The notes under the pieces are model-generated. The model was not told the origin of the DNA. It saw only the letters and a program-made list of their open reading frames with translations, and searched no databases. Source: a bacterium (GTDB lineage: Bacteria > Bacteroidota > Ignavibacteria > Kapaibacteriales > UBA7675). Taken from it: a stretch of DNA of 64,000 bases. Each line of letters starts with the position of its first letter. Within the stretch, counting starts at the first letter, position 1. The translations under genes were made by a program, and so were the position numbers. Where the stretch lies: the NCBI GenBank assembly GCA_030430495.1, contig JAUIKM010000013.1, forward strand, positions 1 to 64,000. The letters run 5' to 3'. Shown piece by piece: positions 44,270 through 54,134 of the stretch.

Positions 44270-45529
44270 TTACGAACGCAGGGCTTCAATCGGCTTGACC
44301 ATGGCCGCATGCCGCGCGGGAATCACTCCGGCCAGCAATCCGGCAAACATAAGCAGTCCCAGCGCCGCCATGGCCGCATCGGCGCTGATAGTCAATGAGT
44401 CAAAAATTTGAAAGGCGCCGTCATTCTGCGGCGCAAAAGTCGTCACCAGCTCCAACAGTCCAACTCCAAGCGCCAGGCCAAAAATACCGGCGCAGGCCGT
44501 CAGCACCATGGATTCCATGAGGATCAGACTGATGATCGAACCGGGCGTGGCGCCCATCGCCTTGCGAATGCCCAGTTCCTTCATGCGCTCCTTGACGGCG
44601 ATCAGCATGATGTTCGAAACGCCGAATGCGCCGGCCAGAAGCGTCAGCACGCCGACGATCCACACAAAACCGCGAATGCCGTCAAACAGGCTCATGATTT
44701 TACCGAAGCGCTCCTCCGAGTTAAACGAGCCAAAAGCCAGCTCGTCATTCGGATGCATCGAGTGCCGCTCCGCCAGCACCGCTTTGACTTCGCTCTCCAG
44801 CTTGCTGACTTTGATGCCGGGCTGCGCCGTCAGTACAAACCAGCCGAGCCGATCGCCAAAGTTAAAGGCCTGTTGGAAGGTGGTAAACGGAATGTAGACG
44901 GATTGTTCCTCGCGCGCCGCGCGCTCGCCGGGCGACATCGATTTAAACACGCCGACAACCATGAAATACGCGCCGCGAACGGTAATGAAGTCGCCGATGG
45001 GATCTTCGTCCGCATCGAACAGAATGTCGCGCACGCGCTGGCCGATGACGGCCACTTTGCGGCGATGATCGATGTCCAGCTGGTTGATGAAGCGGCCCGC
45101 CGGGAATTCCAGTTTTTCAATTTTAGCGTAGACCGGAAAGTCGCCGTAGACGGAGAAGCTGCCGGTGCGGTTTTTGCGCACGACGTTGTTGTTGTCGCGC
45201 CAGCCGCCCAGCTGACAGCGCGGCGAAAAGTGTTCAATTCCGGAAACCGCCGCTTCAATTGCGTCGCCGTCGCCGTTGTTGAGTTTTGCACTGCGTCCCG
45301 CCGGCAGCCCTTTGTACGGCATGCTGGAACGCTGCGCCCAGATGTAACAGGCGTTCACCGTAGAGGGGCCCATCGTCATGCTGACGCCGTACTGCAGGCC
45401 GTTGCCGAAGCCCATCATGATGACCAGCATGAAAATGCCCCAGAAAACTCCCAGGGCCGTGAGCAGCGTCCGCAATTTGTTTTTGCGGATGACGTTGCCG
45501 ATTTCCTGCCAGACTTCGAGATCGAGCAT
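44270..45529 (-). CDS. MacB-type ABC transporter permease (second)
   Basis: 419 residues. N-terminal membrane helix (about 20-42), then a large periplasmic MacB_PCD-like domain and three C-terminal helices forming the FtsX domain (about 280-410; MLIAVKERMKELGIRKAMGA, PGSIISLILMESMVLT). This is the mechanotransmission permease fold. It lacks its own ATPase domain, which is supplied by the gene at 46961-47641. It pairs with the permease at 45668-46900 (same architecture, clearly paralogous starts), so the transporter is probably a heterodimer. Confidence 0.92.
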   Translation of the reverse strand: MLDLEVWQEIGNVIRKNKLRTLLTALGVFWGIFMLVIMMGFGNGLQYGVSMTMGPSTVNACYIWAQRSSMPYKGLPAGRSAKLNNGDGDAIEAAVSGIEHFSPRCQLGGWRDNNNVVRKNRTGSFSVYGDFPVYAKIEKLEFPAGRFINQLDIDHRRKVAVIGQRVRDILFDADEDPIGDFITVRGAYFMVVGVFKSMSPGERAAREEQSVYIPFTTFQQAFNFGDRLGWFVLTAQPGIKVSKLESEVKAVLAERHSMHPNDELAFGSFNSEERFGKIMSLFDGIRGFVWIVGVLTLLAGAFGVSNIMLIAVKERMKELGIRKAMGATPGSIISLILMESMVLTACAGIFGLALGVGLLELVTTFAPQNDGAFQIFDSLTISADAAMAALGLLMFAGLLAGVIPARHAAMVKPIEALRS

Positions 45530-45667
45530 GCCTTGTTTCAGTTAGTGCCCGGCGGCGGACTCGGCGCCGGGCCGGGTCGTCGCAACAGGTCGATTGCCGT
45601 AAGAGCGAAGCCGGAAAACACCTGCGCCGCGGAACGGCGCGCCGGATTCGCAAAAACTGTCGTTCAA

Positions 45668-46900
45668 TTATTCATCGCGCAGGGCGAGCACCGGTTTGAT
45701 CCGCGCTGCGCGAACAGCCGGCCAGAGTCCCGCCAGCGCGCCCGCCACGATGACAATCACCGTGGCGATGAGCCCCAGGCTGACGTCCACCGTCGGCGTG
45801 CGGAAGTAGTCGTGCGGCGGCAAATAGGTGTTGGCCAGTTCGATGACAAACACACCAAGCACCAGGCCGATATATCCGGAGAGCGCCGTCAGCACAACGG
45901 ATTCCTGCAGGATCATCGCGACGATCGAGCCGGGCGTGGCGCCGAGCGCCTTGCGCACGCCGAATTCGCGCGTGCGCTCCTTGACCGTGATCAGCATGAT
46001 GTTGGACACGCCGATCACGCCGGCGATAATCGTCATGATCGCCATGACGGAGAGGAAGATTTTCACGGTGTCCACAATCGCGGCAAAGTTCTGCATCTGC
46101 ACCAGGTTGTTGCGGACAAAAACGGCGCGCTGATCGTTGGGCGCAAAATTGTGACGCTCCGCCAGCAGTTCGCGGATGCTCTGCGCTATCTCCTCACTCT
46201 CCTCCAGGCCGGTATCGCCGATCGTCAGCATGATCTGGTTGACCCGGTTGCCGCCGCCGTACGCCTGCTGCGCCGTGGAGATCGGAATGTAGATCTTGCG
46301 TTCTTCGCCGGGACCGCCTTCGTCGCGGAAAACACCCACCACCTTGTACATGATGCCGTTGACGTTTATCCACTCGCCGATCGGATCGGCGCCCTTGAAC
46401 AGCATCTGGACGACCTGCGTCCCGATCGCCGTCACCTTGCGATTTTCGTCGATGTCGATGTCGTTGACAAAACGCCCGCGAACCATGATGGTATTTTCAA
46501 GGTAGACGTGGTCCGGATGACAGGCCCGCACCTCAAACGATGAAGCTTCGTTTTTGTAGCTGATCGTGAAGTTGCCGCTGAGGTAAAAGCGCGACGTAAT
46601 GTGCTCCACCTGCTCGATCGTGCGCCGGATAAGCTCGTAGTCGTCGTTGGTAAACTGAATCCGGCGACCGACGGGCATGCCGCGATGCGGCAGCGCAGCC
46701 TTGCCCGGATAGACCCACAGGCTGTTGATAGCATCGTCGCGGAAATTGTATTGAATGCCGTTCTGCAGACCGTTTCCGGCTGCAACCAGGATGACAAGCA
46801 GAAAAATCCCCCAGGCCACCGTCATGGCGGTCAGGATCGTGCGCATCAGGTTCTTGCGCATCGTTCCGATGATTTCTCCCCACTTGTCGAGGTCGAACAT
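45668..46900 (-). CDS. MacB-type ABC transporter permease (first)
   Basis: 410 residues with the same plan as the neighbouring permease: N-terminal helix, periplasmic domain (GRFVNDIDIDENRKVTAIG) and FtsX core (MLITVKERTREFGVRKALGA, PGSIVAMILQESVVLTAL). It starts 60 bp after the ATPase gene; 138 bp separate it from the next permease, a longer gap that might hold an internal promoter. Together the operon resembles the MacA-MacB family with ATPase and permease split, as is common in Bacteroidota. Confidence 0.92.
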   Translation of the reverse strand: MFDLDKWGEIIGTMRKNLMRTILTAMTVAWGIFLLVILVAAGNGLQNGIQYNFRDDAINSLWVYPGKAALPHRGMPVGRRIQFTNDDYELIRRTIEQVEHITSRFYLSGNFTISYKNEASSFEVRACHPDHVYLENTIMVRGRFVNDIDIDENRKVTAIGTQVVQMLFKGADPIGEWINVNGIMYKVVGVFRDEGGPGEERKIYIPISTAQQAYGGGNRVNQIMLTIGDTGLEESEEIAQSIRELLAERHNFAPNDQRAVFVRNNLVQMQNFAAIVDTVKIFLSVMAIMTIIAGVIGVSNIMLITVKERTREFGVRKALGATPGSIVAMILQESVVLTALSGYIGLVLGVFVIELANTYLPPHDYFRTPTVDVSLGLIATVIVIVAGALAGLWPAVRAARIKPVLALRDE

Positions 46901-46960
46901 AGTTGTCGTCGCGTACTACAATCTGAGTTGAAAAGTTATCCGCCCGGCCGCCCTCGGGCC

Positions 46961-47641
46961 TCAAATGTGGGCGGCGGCTTCTTCCACGATTTGCCCGTCC
47001 TTGATGTGAATCATGCGGCGCGTGCGTTCGGCGATGTCCCGTTCGTGCGTCACGATCGCCACGGTGATGCCCTCGCGGTTGACGTCCTCAAACACCTGCA
47101 TGATCTGGTCCGAGGTCGACGAATCAAGCGCACCCGTCGGCTCGTCGGCCAGCACCAGTTTGGGACGCGAAATCAGTGCCCGCGCGATCGCCACGCGTTG
47201 CTGCTGCCCGCCCGAGAGTTCATTCGGGTAGTGTTCGGCCCGGTCGGCCAGGCCGACCCGCTCAAGGAATTCCATCGCGGTGCGATTGCGCTTGCGGCGC
47301 GGCACACCCTGGTAGTAAAGCGGCAGGGCGGCATTTTCAAGCGCATTTTTGAACGGCAGAAGGTTGAAGGCCTGAAAAACAAAACCAATGTGTTCGTTGC
47401 GCAGGCGCGCCGCCTGACGCTCGGACATCGAGCCGATCGGCAGCCCCGCCAGCGTGTAACTGCCGGAGTCGTAGTTGTCCAGAATGCCGATGATGTTCAG
47501 CAGCGTGGACTTGCCGGAACCGGACGAACCCATGATTGAGACAAACTCGCCATCTTCTATCGTCAGGTCCACGTCCCGCAAAACCTGCAGGGTGTTGCTG
47601 CCGACTTTGTAGGCTTTGTTGATTTGATGCAATTCGACCAT
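46961..47641 (-). CDS. MacB/LolD-type ABC transporter ATPase
   Basis: 226 residues, normal for a free-standing ATPase of this family. Walker A GSSGSGKST (about 37-45), Q-loop FVFQAFNLLP, signature LSGGQQQR (about 140), Walker B LVLADEPTGALDS and H-loop VTHERDIA are all present. The NLLP and PTGALDS details are typical of the LolD/MacB/FtsE group. First gene of the efflux operon that runs to 43125. The long upstream non-coding region (47642-48569) must hold its promoter. Confidence 0.95.
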   Translation of the reverse strand: MVELHQINKAYKVGSNTLQVLRDVDLTIEDGEFVSIMGSSGSGKSTLLNIIGILDNYDSGSYTLAGLPIGSMSERQAARLRNEHIGFVFQAFNLLPFKNALENAALPLYYQGVPRRKRNRTAMEFLERVGLADRAEHYPNELSGGQQQRVAIARALISRPKLVLADEPTGALDSSTSDQIMQVFEDVNREGITVAIVTHERDIAERTRRMIHIKDGQIVEEAAAHI

Positions 47642-48569
47642 TCGGCTACCCGATTGCTCCCTGGTGCTGCCTGGCTGCGCGGTGTTTCCGCCACATCTGG
47701 CGGCACTACGGCAAACACCTGCTCAAGTTGCCAGTATTTACACGCGATTTTTCGATTGTCCGGCTGAGCGGTTGGAACAAGGCGGCTGTGTTCCCTGCGC
47801 CGGTGCGACTCAAAGCGAGGCAGACGCACGAGAGCCTCGTACAGTTTATTCTCATTCGCGGCGCGTGCCGCATACCGCTGCTCGCCATTTCTTTTCAAAA
47901 CCCATTCCGGGCGGCGGCTAAGTGAATTTCCGATGCTTCGCTCGGAAATCTTCTGAAGCAAAATTCAGACTTTCACCTAGCGGTTTATCCGATTTTTTCC
48001 GATTGATTGGAGCCGATCAAATCTGTAGTTTTACAGCCTCGTCGTTTCGATCGCGCAAAGCTGACGACACAATGCCCGACGAATCCAGATTTGCTGCAAT
48101 CTCCAGCCCGCAACGGTACTGAAGACTCGCGTTTTCACTGCCGCGGCACCCCCGTCAGTTTCGCTCCGCGTGTTTAATTCGCATCATTGTTAACAGGCAC
48201 TTAACAATTAAGCACATATCAATTGTCAAACAGTGCTGCCGCTACGGATGGTCCAGGTAACAGCCATCCACGCCCGGCTATGCTGTTTGTCATCGGGATC
48301 AAAAGGTCCAGCACTGTGAGGAACCGCAACGGCTTGTGATTGCCTGCACTTGATTGATCGCAATACGACCAGACATGGACATGGACATGGACAAAGTCAA
48401 GGACATGGACAAGGAGCGCGCTTGATTGCGGCAACATCAAGATTGCGGCGACAATGAGTCAGGGAGCAAAAAAACGGCTTGTGCGCGTCACTGCTTCAGC
48501 GAACGACAGTCTTGTGCCTGTTGAAGGTCGTCGCTGATTCACGCAAGGACGCGAACAGTCGTTCCGGCG
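47642..48569. other. 928-bp region without a supported gene
   Basis: Short open frames on both strands have no recognisable product. An AT-rich stretch (about 48170-48235) with several TTAA elements and a (ATGGAC)n short repeat near 48374 are the only features seen. It separates the efflux operon from the kinase gene; both are on the minus strand. Confidence 0.55.
48374..48412 (+). repeat. short imperfect ATGGAC hexamer repeat
   Basis: ATGGAC is repeated three times in tandem (48374-48391) and once more near 48404. It reads as a tiny open frame (Met-Asp repeats, 16 codons to a TGA), which I do not consider a gene. Confidence 0.6.
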
Positions 48570-49448
48570 TCATCCGGTCTCCGATGCTGCAGAGTCGGGT
48601 CCCGGCGCCGGGACGACCTTTGTGTCGCCTCCGCGCGTTTGTTTAATGTTCCCGGGCGGCGATTCGCGACCGCCGGCGGGCAGGAGAATGGTAAACCGCG
48701 CGCCGAACCCGCCGCCCTGCTCCAGCCGGATGTCGCCCCGCATCTGCCGCATCACGCGGCGGCTCAGCTCCAGTCCGAGCCCGTGCGAACGCGGCGCGCC
48801 GGACGCCGCCGGCTCCAGGCGCGAACACTGGTTAAAAATGCCCCGAGCGCCCGCAGCGCAGATTCCGGGTCCCTCATCCCCGATCGTTACCGCCCCGCGC
48901 AGCCCGGACGCGCCCTCCGCGCGGCACAGTCGGATAGTAATATCAATCTGTCCGCCGAGCGGCGAAAACCTGATCGCGTTGGCCAGCAGGTTGTCAAGCG
49001 CGTGCTCCAGCGCCGCGCGCAGACCGTAAAACGTCAGATCGCGCACCAGCGAGTGGATCTTTATGTCCAGGCCTTCCGCGTGCACCTGATGTTTAAAACG
49101 GCGCACTACGCGCCGTACGCAGTCTTCAACATCCACCATTTCTTCTGCCGCGTCGCCGACGAGGCGCTCCACATTGTGGTGTTCCAGCAGGCGGCCGATC
49201 AGCTCGTACATCTGCTCCACGCTCGACTCGATATCGCCGCAGATTTCGCTCACGAACGCTGCGTGTTCGCGACGGTCGACGCCGCGCAGATAACGCGTCG
49301 CCAGTGAAATCGCGGTAAGCGGATTCTTGAGTTCGTGCGCCGCAAAACCAAGCAGCGAAGTCACACGTTCGGCCGCCGCGTCCGCCGCCGCACGTGACCG
49401 GCCTCCATTTGCCACATACTGTAAAGTGTTTCCCGCGACTACATCCAT
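48570..49448 (-). CDS. cytoplasmic sensor histidine kinase
   Basis: 292 residues from the ATG at 49448, which has GGGAG 7 bases upstream; a longer frame begins at 49514. There is no membrane segment and almost no sensor domain: the H-box FAAHELKNPLTAI appears at about residue 36. The HATPase part has N-box DNLLANAIRFSP, G1 DEGPGI and G2 SHGLGLELSRRV. The C-terminal ~35 residues are a disordered Pro/Gly tail. With so small an N-terminus it probably senses through a partner protein. No response regulator is adjacent. 144 bp to the left of the AsmA-like gene and co-directional with it. Confidence 0.9.
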   Translation of the reverse strand: MDVVAGNTLQYVANGGRSRAAADAAAERVTSLLGFAAHELKNPLTAISLATRYLRGVDRREHAAFVSEICGDIESSVEQMYELIGRLLEHHNVERLVGDAAEEMVDVEDCVRRVVRRFKHQVHAEGLDIKIHSLVRDLTFYGLRAALEHALDNLLANAIRFSPLGGQIDITIRLCRAEGASGLRGAVTIGDEGPGICAAGARGIFNQCSRLEPAASGAPRSHGLGLELSRRVMRQMRGDIRLEQGGGFGARFTILLPAGGRESPPGNIKQTRGGDTKVVPAPGPDSAASETG

Positions 49449-49592
49449 GCTTCTGCTCCCGATAGTACGTTCAGAAAATGGCGCAGCCCTGCCGCGCATG
49501 CCGCCGCCTGTCAAAATCGTCTGTGTTGATGTTCAGAAACTTGCGCGCCGTCACCGCAAAAAGAGAAGAGCTGCTTGCAATAACGGCGTAAG

Positions 49593-51443
49593 TCAGCCGA
49601 AGCCGAGCAGGTCGCCCAGACCGCTGCGTACACTCTTCCAGAGAAATGCCAGAAAAGTGTCGTCGTTCTTCATCTGGTACTCAATAGTTCCCGTTTCGAT
49701 GCTCCCGTCGTCTTCGGGCTGGTTGTCGGTGCGGATGACAAAGGCGTTGGCCAGAAAACCCTGGAAGCGCGAAAACAGGCCTCCCTTCTGGCGGTGCTCT
49801 TTGTTCAGCAGAGTGATTCTAAGGTTGCGGTAACGCGCATCGACCACTCCCGCCGCGCGCCCGTCCTGCACCGCCATGCTGAAACGCGCGGATTCATTGC
49901 GGCCTTCGTCGATGCGAATCAATTCACCGATGCTCACAAATTGATTGAGGTTGTTGAGCGCCATGCCGTCCAGCCCGCCCTCGCACGTAAAATCCAGACC
50001 GTCGGCAAACAGCGGCAGCTCCAGGTCGAGAAACATGCGCCCTTCAGACATGAAATCGCCCGCCGCGCTCAAAAGCACGACCGGCCGTTTGCCGCCGCTT
50101 GAATCGTTGTTCAGGCCCGTCACGTCGACGCGCATGCGCTCCCAATACAACTGCCCCGGCACGCTCCAGTCTCTTTGGCGCTCCGCATAGATCAGGCGCG
50201 CATTGCGCACCTGAAGGCTGTCAATGTTAACAAAAAAGGGCAGGTTGCGAATGACCTCGTGCGGCATCTGCGGCGGCGCGCCGTCGGGATTGACTGCATG
50301 GCGTTTATCGCTCAGAACTTCGAACTCCACGTCTTCGATCAATGCCTTGCCCAGGTCGACGCCGCCTCCGCGCAGCAAACGATTAACATCCAACTCCGTG
50401 CAAAACAGCGAAGCACCTATCACTGAAAACGCGTCCTCGCGAAAGGCGAATTTATCGAGATAGTCCACCGCGTCAATGGTCAGATAATAGTTGAGTTGTT
50501 TAAGCGCCACGCTGCCGGCGTCCGAGTCAAAATTAAAACTCTCCACATTAAACATGTAGTCCTGTCCGGGCTGCAAATAGCCCGCGCCCATAACGCGACT
50601 CTGGAGGCTGCCCGCCGCCGCAAGAAAACGACCGCCGGGACGACGAAAAAACCCGAGCTCTCCAACCTCAAACCTCCCGTAGTTCAGCTTCGCCGCCCGC
50701 GCGGTATCGCCCGCAGCGACGTAATCCATCTCCACGCCGATGCTGTCCAGGGTCAAGCGTTGAATGCCAAGAATCTCGACCGCGCCGAAGAGCAACTCCT
50801 CGGCCGCGGTCTGCGCTTCAAGCGAGTCCGGATGCGGTCTTAACATAAATTCAATGGAGTTGTCGGCTTCGTTGGGCGGGCGGATGCGCGCGTCGGATTC
50901 GAGCAGAGCCTCGCTGCTCGTTGGAATGGCGGCCAGCGGATCGCCGCTGTGAATAATGCCGTTCAGTTTGATGTTAAACAGGTCAACAGATTCCAGTGCC
51001 GCGGCGTTGTTAACAATCACATCCCACCACGGAATGCCGTTGACGCGCAGTGATTCAATCGTCAGTGTGAATTCGTCGTGCAGTCGCGCGTATTCCGCCG
51101 GCGTCTCGCCAGGTGATGCGAGAGCCGAGACGGTGTCCGCAACTGTTTCAGGCGGCAGCCACCGCACGACAAGCCGGTCGATGTTGAGCCAACCGTCGAA
51201 CAGATCAAACGCCACCGAGTCGGTTCGCAAGGTCAAACGGCGCCCGGCGGCGTCGATGCTCTCCAGCGAAGCCAGCGTCGTTTTGATCTCCGAGCGCACG
51301 CGCCGTTCCACGTAGTCGCGCCCGAACCACAGTCCGATTGGCGTTAACACGATCAGCACCGCGGCAACAGCAGCTGTGCGCACCGCCGCACGCCGGCATC
51401 CCGACCGCCGAACCGTTTCTTTGCCTGCCTGTTCCAAACTCAT
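49593..51443 (-). CDS. AsmA/DUF748-like membrane-anchored envelope protein
   Basis: 616 residues. A single N-terminal transmembrane helix (about 22-42) is preceded by a basic cytoplasmic start. The rest is a long beta-rich periplasmic domain with repeated strand patterns (LTIESLRVNGIPWW, FFVNIDSLQVRNARLIY, LRITLLNKE) and a C-terminal amphipathic segment (TFLAFLWKSVRSGLGDLLG) typical of DUF748/AsmA-like proteins. Such proteins act in outer-membrane lipid transport or assembly. The assignment rests on overall pattern, so it is tentative. No partner gene is adjacent. Confidence 0.65.
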   Translation of the reverse strand: MSLEQAGKETVRRSGCRRAAVRTAAVAAVLIVLTPIGLWFGRDYVERRVRSEIKTTLASLESIDAAGRRLTLRTDSVAFDLFDGWLNIDRLVVRWLPPETVADTVSALASPGETPAEYARLHDEFTLTIESLRVNGIPWWDVIVNNAAALESVDLFNIKLNGIIHSGDPLAAIPTSSEALLESDARIRPPNEADNSIEFMLRPHPDSLEAQTAAEELLFGAVEILGIQRLTLDSIGVEMDYVAAGDTARAAKLNYGRFEVGELGFFRRPGGRFLAAAGSLQSRVMGAGYLQPGQDYMFNVESFNFDSDAGSVALKQLNYYLTIDAVDYLDKFAFREDAFSVIGASLFCTELDVNRLLRGGGVDLGKALIEDVEFEVLSDKRHAVNPDGAPPQMPHEVIRNLPFFVNIDSLQVRNARLIYAERQRDWSVPGQLYWERMRVDVTGLNNDSSGGKRPVVLLSAAGDFMSEGRMFLDLELPLFADGLDFTCEGGLDGMALNNLNQFVSIGELIRIDEGRNESARFSMAVQDGRAAGVVDARYRNLRITLLNKEHRQKGGLFSRFQGFLANAFVIRTDNQPEDDGSIETGTIEYQMKNDDTFLAFLWKSVRSGLGDLLGFG

Positions 51444-51596
51444 TTACCCGCTTCCGCGCAATTCAACTTCTGCGTTTGTGGGCAAAAGTTACGCCAAAAG
51501 ATGCGGCAGGCAAGGACAACAAAACCAACCGCAGCGGAAAATCTGGTTAAGCGGGCAGTAATTACCGTTAAACGGTCAAAGTCTGTTCGCCAAATT

Positions 51597-52409
51597 TTAC
51601 ATACGCCGATATACGCCAAATGCCAGGGTCGGCCCGAACAAGACACTGCGCCCGTGCACCGGACGCGAATACTCCGCGATATACCCCCACTCTGTTGTGG
51701 CGTCCATCATCAGTTTGAACATCATTTGCGTCTGGTTCACCGCATTGCCGTTATAACCGGCCGAAACGGGCACAAAGTCAAAATCGCCATTGCCCAATGC
51801 CCACATCGATTCTAGGCGACCGATAAGCAGAAATTGCTTGCCGAGCGGCGCGCCCAGTTCCAGCGCCGTGTGCAATTCGTAGGGAAACCAGTTCATCCGA
51901 ATGTTGATGCCGACTTCGGCAATCGCATACCAGCGCTCCCACGGCAAGGTGTGTCCGAACTGCGTCGAGAGATAGATCGGAAAATCCTGCACTCCCAACG
52001 CGACATTGTTCTGGTCGTCCGAATCGCCCAGCGGAACGCGCATCGTAACGCCCGCATTCCAGCCGATTTCCGCAGTCTGAACAAGGCCGTAGCGCAATCC
52101 CATTATTGCGTCCGACGGCCCCGTATTGCGCAGAGAGCTCAGACTGACTTCTTTCAAAAAGGGCAGGAAAAAATGCGCCGTAAAATCGTTGTCCAGGCCG
52201 TACTCGCCCGAAATACTCAGCGTAACGGCGCGGTAGGTGTTAATGTCCACCGCCCGCCCGTTCGGCAGAATATATTCATTGGCGTGAAAATCACTGGTGC
52301 CAATCTTAATGAATCCCTTTTCCCTGTACTGATTCCAGCCGCCTGCAAACAGCTGGCTGCATGACAATAACACAATGATTGGCGCTAATGTGGTACTCGC
52401 TTTTAACAT
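51597..52409 (-). CDS. outer-membrane beta-barrel protein of unknown substrate
   Basis: 270 residues with a signal peptide (1-22, ending QLFAG) and alternating amphipathic strands such as RAVTLSISGEYGLDNDFTAHFF, GVTMRVPLG and MWALGNGDFDFVPVSAGYN. Overall it looks like a 12- to 14-strand barrel similar to transporter-like or MetA-pathway-type outer-membrane proteins. The ATG has an excellent AGGAGG 8 bases upstream. It is transcribed alone: 153 bp to the AsmA-like gene downstream and over 1 kb free upstream. Confidence 0.75.
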   Translation of the reverse strand: MLKASTTLAPIIVLLSCSQLFAGGWNQYREKGFIKIGTSDFHANEYILPNGRAVDINTYRAVTLSISGEYGLDNDFTAHFFLPFLKEVSLSSLRNTGPSDAIMGLRYGLVQTAEIGWNAGVTMRVPLGDSDDQNNVALGVQDFPIYLSTQFGHTLPWERWYAIAEVGINIRMNWFPYELHTALELGAPLGKQFLLIGRLESMWALGNGDFDFVPVSAGYNGNAVNQTQMMFKLMMDATTEWGYIAEYSRPVHGRSVLFGPTLAFGVYRRM

Positions 52410-53140
52410 TTTCCTTCCTCCTACTCTTCAATGTGAGGATGTGCGACTACACGGAGTAATCACCGGATGCGAACGGGGCAGGCGAGGGAGTTTTGGTGCG
52501 CCCTGTCAACACGACAATCGGGGCGCGGTTACGAATATTAAACAATCGTGCCAAATCTTCGGCCCGGACTGATTGGGACTTCATCCCGCCGCACATCGGC
52601 CCAGGTGTGGCAAATCGACAACACTGTCAATATTCTGGTTATACGCAGAGGGGTGGGTCTGCAACTCCTGCATCGAAGGCGGACGCGGGGACATTGCGCC
52701 TGTTGTTTGCCGACGAACAAAAGCGGATTTATCGCCTGCCCGCAGGGCAAAGGCGTTGTGAAAATTGTTAAGTCGTGCAGGCTGAGCTTATGATTACAGC
52801 GCCGGCTGCGCTGAAGCTTGCGGCTCGTTTTTTTCCTTTGTTTGTCAGGGAGTTTGCGGCCGGAATGCGCCGGGACCGCGGAGAGTACTTTGAGCTGGAG
52901 CTACGTTGACCCGCCGGTGCGGCAAAGGTCTCTGCGCGGCATGGTTGAAAATTTGTTTAATGCAGCGTGGGTGATAATGCAATTTTTTGGAAGCACTGCG
53001 CAGGGAAGTTAACATTTTTTGGCGGCGTCGCCTGAAAAAATGAACGGATTTCAGGCCCGAAAACGGGCCCCCACCCCCACCTGCCAACCTGCCAAATCCC
53101 AACCACACTTCTCCCGAGGACACATCCCTCCCGGGACGCT

Positions 53141-53290
53141 TTTGCCTCCAATTTTTCTACCGTACATTCCCGTCGCGCCGCTTCAAATCGTTGGCCTCCA
53201 ATTTTTCTACCGTACATTCCCGTCGCGCCGCTTCAAATCGTTGGCCTCCGATTTTTCTACCGTACATTCCCGTCGCGCCGCTTCAAATCG
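53141..53290. repeat. tandem repeat, three 50-bp units
   Basis: Three head-to-tail units (53141-53190, 53191-53240, 53241-53290). By eye they differ at one position each: the first begins TTTG instead of TTGG and the third has CCGATTTTT instead of CCAATTTTT. Each unit contains CTACCGTACATTCCCGTCGC. The period is not a multiple of three, so it is not a protein repeat. There are no spacers, so it is not CRISPR. Confidence 0.95.
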
Positions 53291-53443
53291 ATCGATGCCG
53301 CAATCTGCAACAGTGCAGCCGACCGCACAAGAGGAAAAGACTGAACGGTGCGTCTGCGCACGCAAGCGTGCCGTAAAACTGGTTTAACGCGGCGCCAAAC
53401 TTTTGTGTCGCCTGCAAATCACCCTGCCCAGGCTTAGAAATGC

Positions 53444-53469
53444 CAAAGCCGCCCCGAGGGACGGCTTTG
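53444..53469 (-). terminator. terminator-like hairpin after the DUF697-like gene
   Basis: CAAAGCCG (53444-53451) pairs with CGGCTTTG (53462-53469), with three further C-G pairs inside. It lies about 30 bp beyond the stop at 53499 on the minus strand. The downstream T content is modest. Confidence 0.6.
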
Positions 53470-53498
53470 TGTAATCATCGTCGGACAGTGCGAGAATA

Positions 53499-54005
53499 TC
53501 AGGCCGTAGCGGCTTCTTCGCCGGCATCGGCGTTCTCGTTGTTTTTAGCCGCATCAAACTCGCGTTTGAAGTGATCGGACATCGCTTCCGGATCGAAGTT
53601 CAGCATGGTTCCGCCGCTGGCGAAGTGCATGATGAAGACACGACCGACAGCCCAGGTAGATGCCGCGGCAAATCCGGGCATCGACAGCATACCGACCAGA
53701 GAGCCGGGGCCCGGGATCGATTTCAGCCAGGTGCCGACGGCGCCGTAGGCCAGACCGGTTGCGCCGAGGCTGGAAATCAGAGTCGTGATAATCGATTTGC
53801 CGAGCGATTTGCGGAATTCCACGTCGTAGACAGCGGCAATTTCCGAAACCATTTTGAGCTGCATGCCCAGGATGGCGCCGGCATCGACAATTGGTACGGG
53901 GATCAGGCCAGCACCGGCCGACCACCACATCCAGCGGCGGAGAGATTTGTGGGCTTTCTCTTCAAGTTGGTGTGCGTTTTCTTCAACGCTAGCTGCAGTT
54001 GACAT
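53499..54005 (-). CDS. DUF697/YcjF-like small membrane protein
   Basis: 168 residues from the ATG at 54005, which has AGGAAGG upstream; the frame to 54134 lacks such a signal. A helical, charged N-terminus is followed by WWSAGAGLIPVPIVDAGAI, a hallmark of the DUF697/YcjF group (hydrophobic segment with the LIPVP-x-x-D motif). A Gly-rich hydrophobic stretch comes next (SLGATGLAYGAVG, GPGSLVGMLSMPGFAAAS) and then an acidic tail. Members are linked to stress and sometimes fused to GTPase domains; no GTPase is present here. Function unknown. Confidence 0.75.
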   Translation of the reverse strand: MSTAASVEENAHQLEEKAHKSLRRWMWWSAGAGLIPVPIVDAGAILGMQLKMVSEIAAVYDVEFRKSLGKSIITTLISSLGATGLAYGAVGTWLKSIPGPGSLVGMLSMPGFAAASTWAVGRVFIMHFASGGTMLNFDPEAMSDHFKREFDAAKNNENADAGEEAATA

Positions 54006-54134
54006 ACATGCCTTCCTGTAGATAATCAAAAAATAAGGTTCTGTCGAATTCAATTGTTTATGTCTGTTCGGCTGCCGCAGGAACGGCCCGCCGAAATTCT
54101 TCCCGTTCAGGTTGCGCTGTACGCGGCGGCGCAA

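Larger units (their letters stand above)
52410..53498. other. 1.1-kb region without a supported gene, containing a tandem repeat
   Basis: Contains a T-rich segment with the recurring TTTGTTTGTCA motif (about 52828-52847), the 3 x 50 bp tandem repeat (53141-53290) and the terminator of the DUF697-like gene (53444-53469). Open frames across the repeat change phase from unit to unit and are judged non-coding. Confidence 0.6.

Noticed and set aside
44408-46543. 711-residue open frame opposite the permease genes
   Set aside because: The opposite strand encodes two clear MacB-type permeases; this frame is a His/Arg-rich shadow that also spans the gap between them.
48374-48424. 16-codon Met-Asp repeat open frame
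   Set aside because: Low-complexity hexamer repeat without a ribosome site; no reason to regard it as translated.
53141-53290. CRISPR array
   Set aside because: The units abut directly with no unique spacers and no cas genes are present.
53019-53387. 122-residue open frame across the tandem repeat with a repeated HSRRAASNR
   Set aside because: The repeat period is 50 bp, so successive units are read in different frames; no Shine-Dalgarno or family; judged non-coding.
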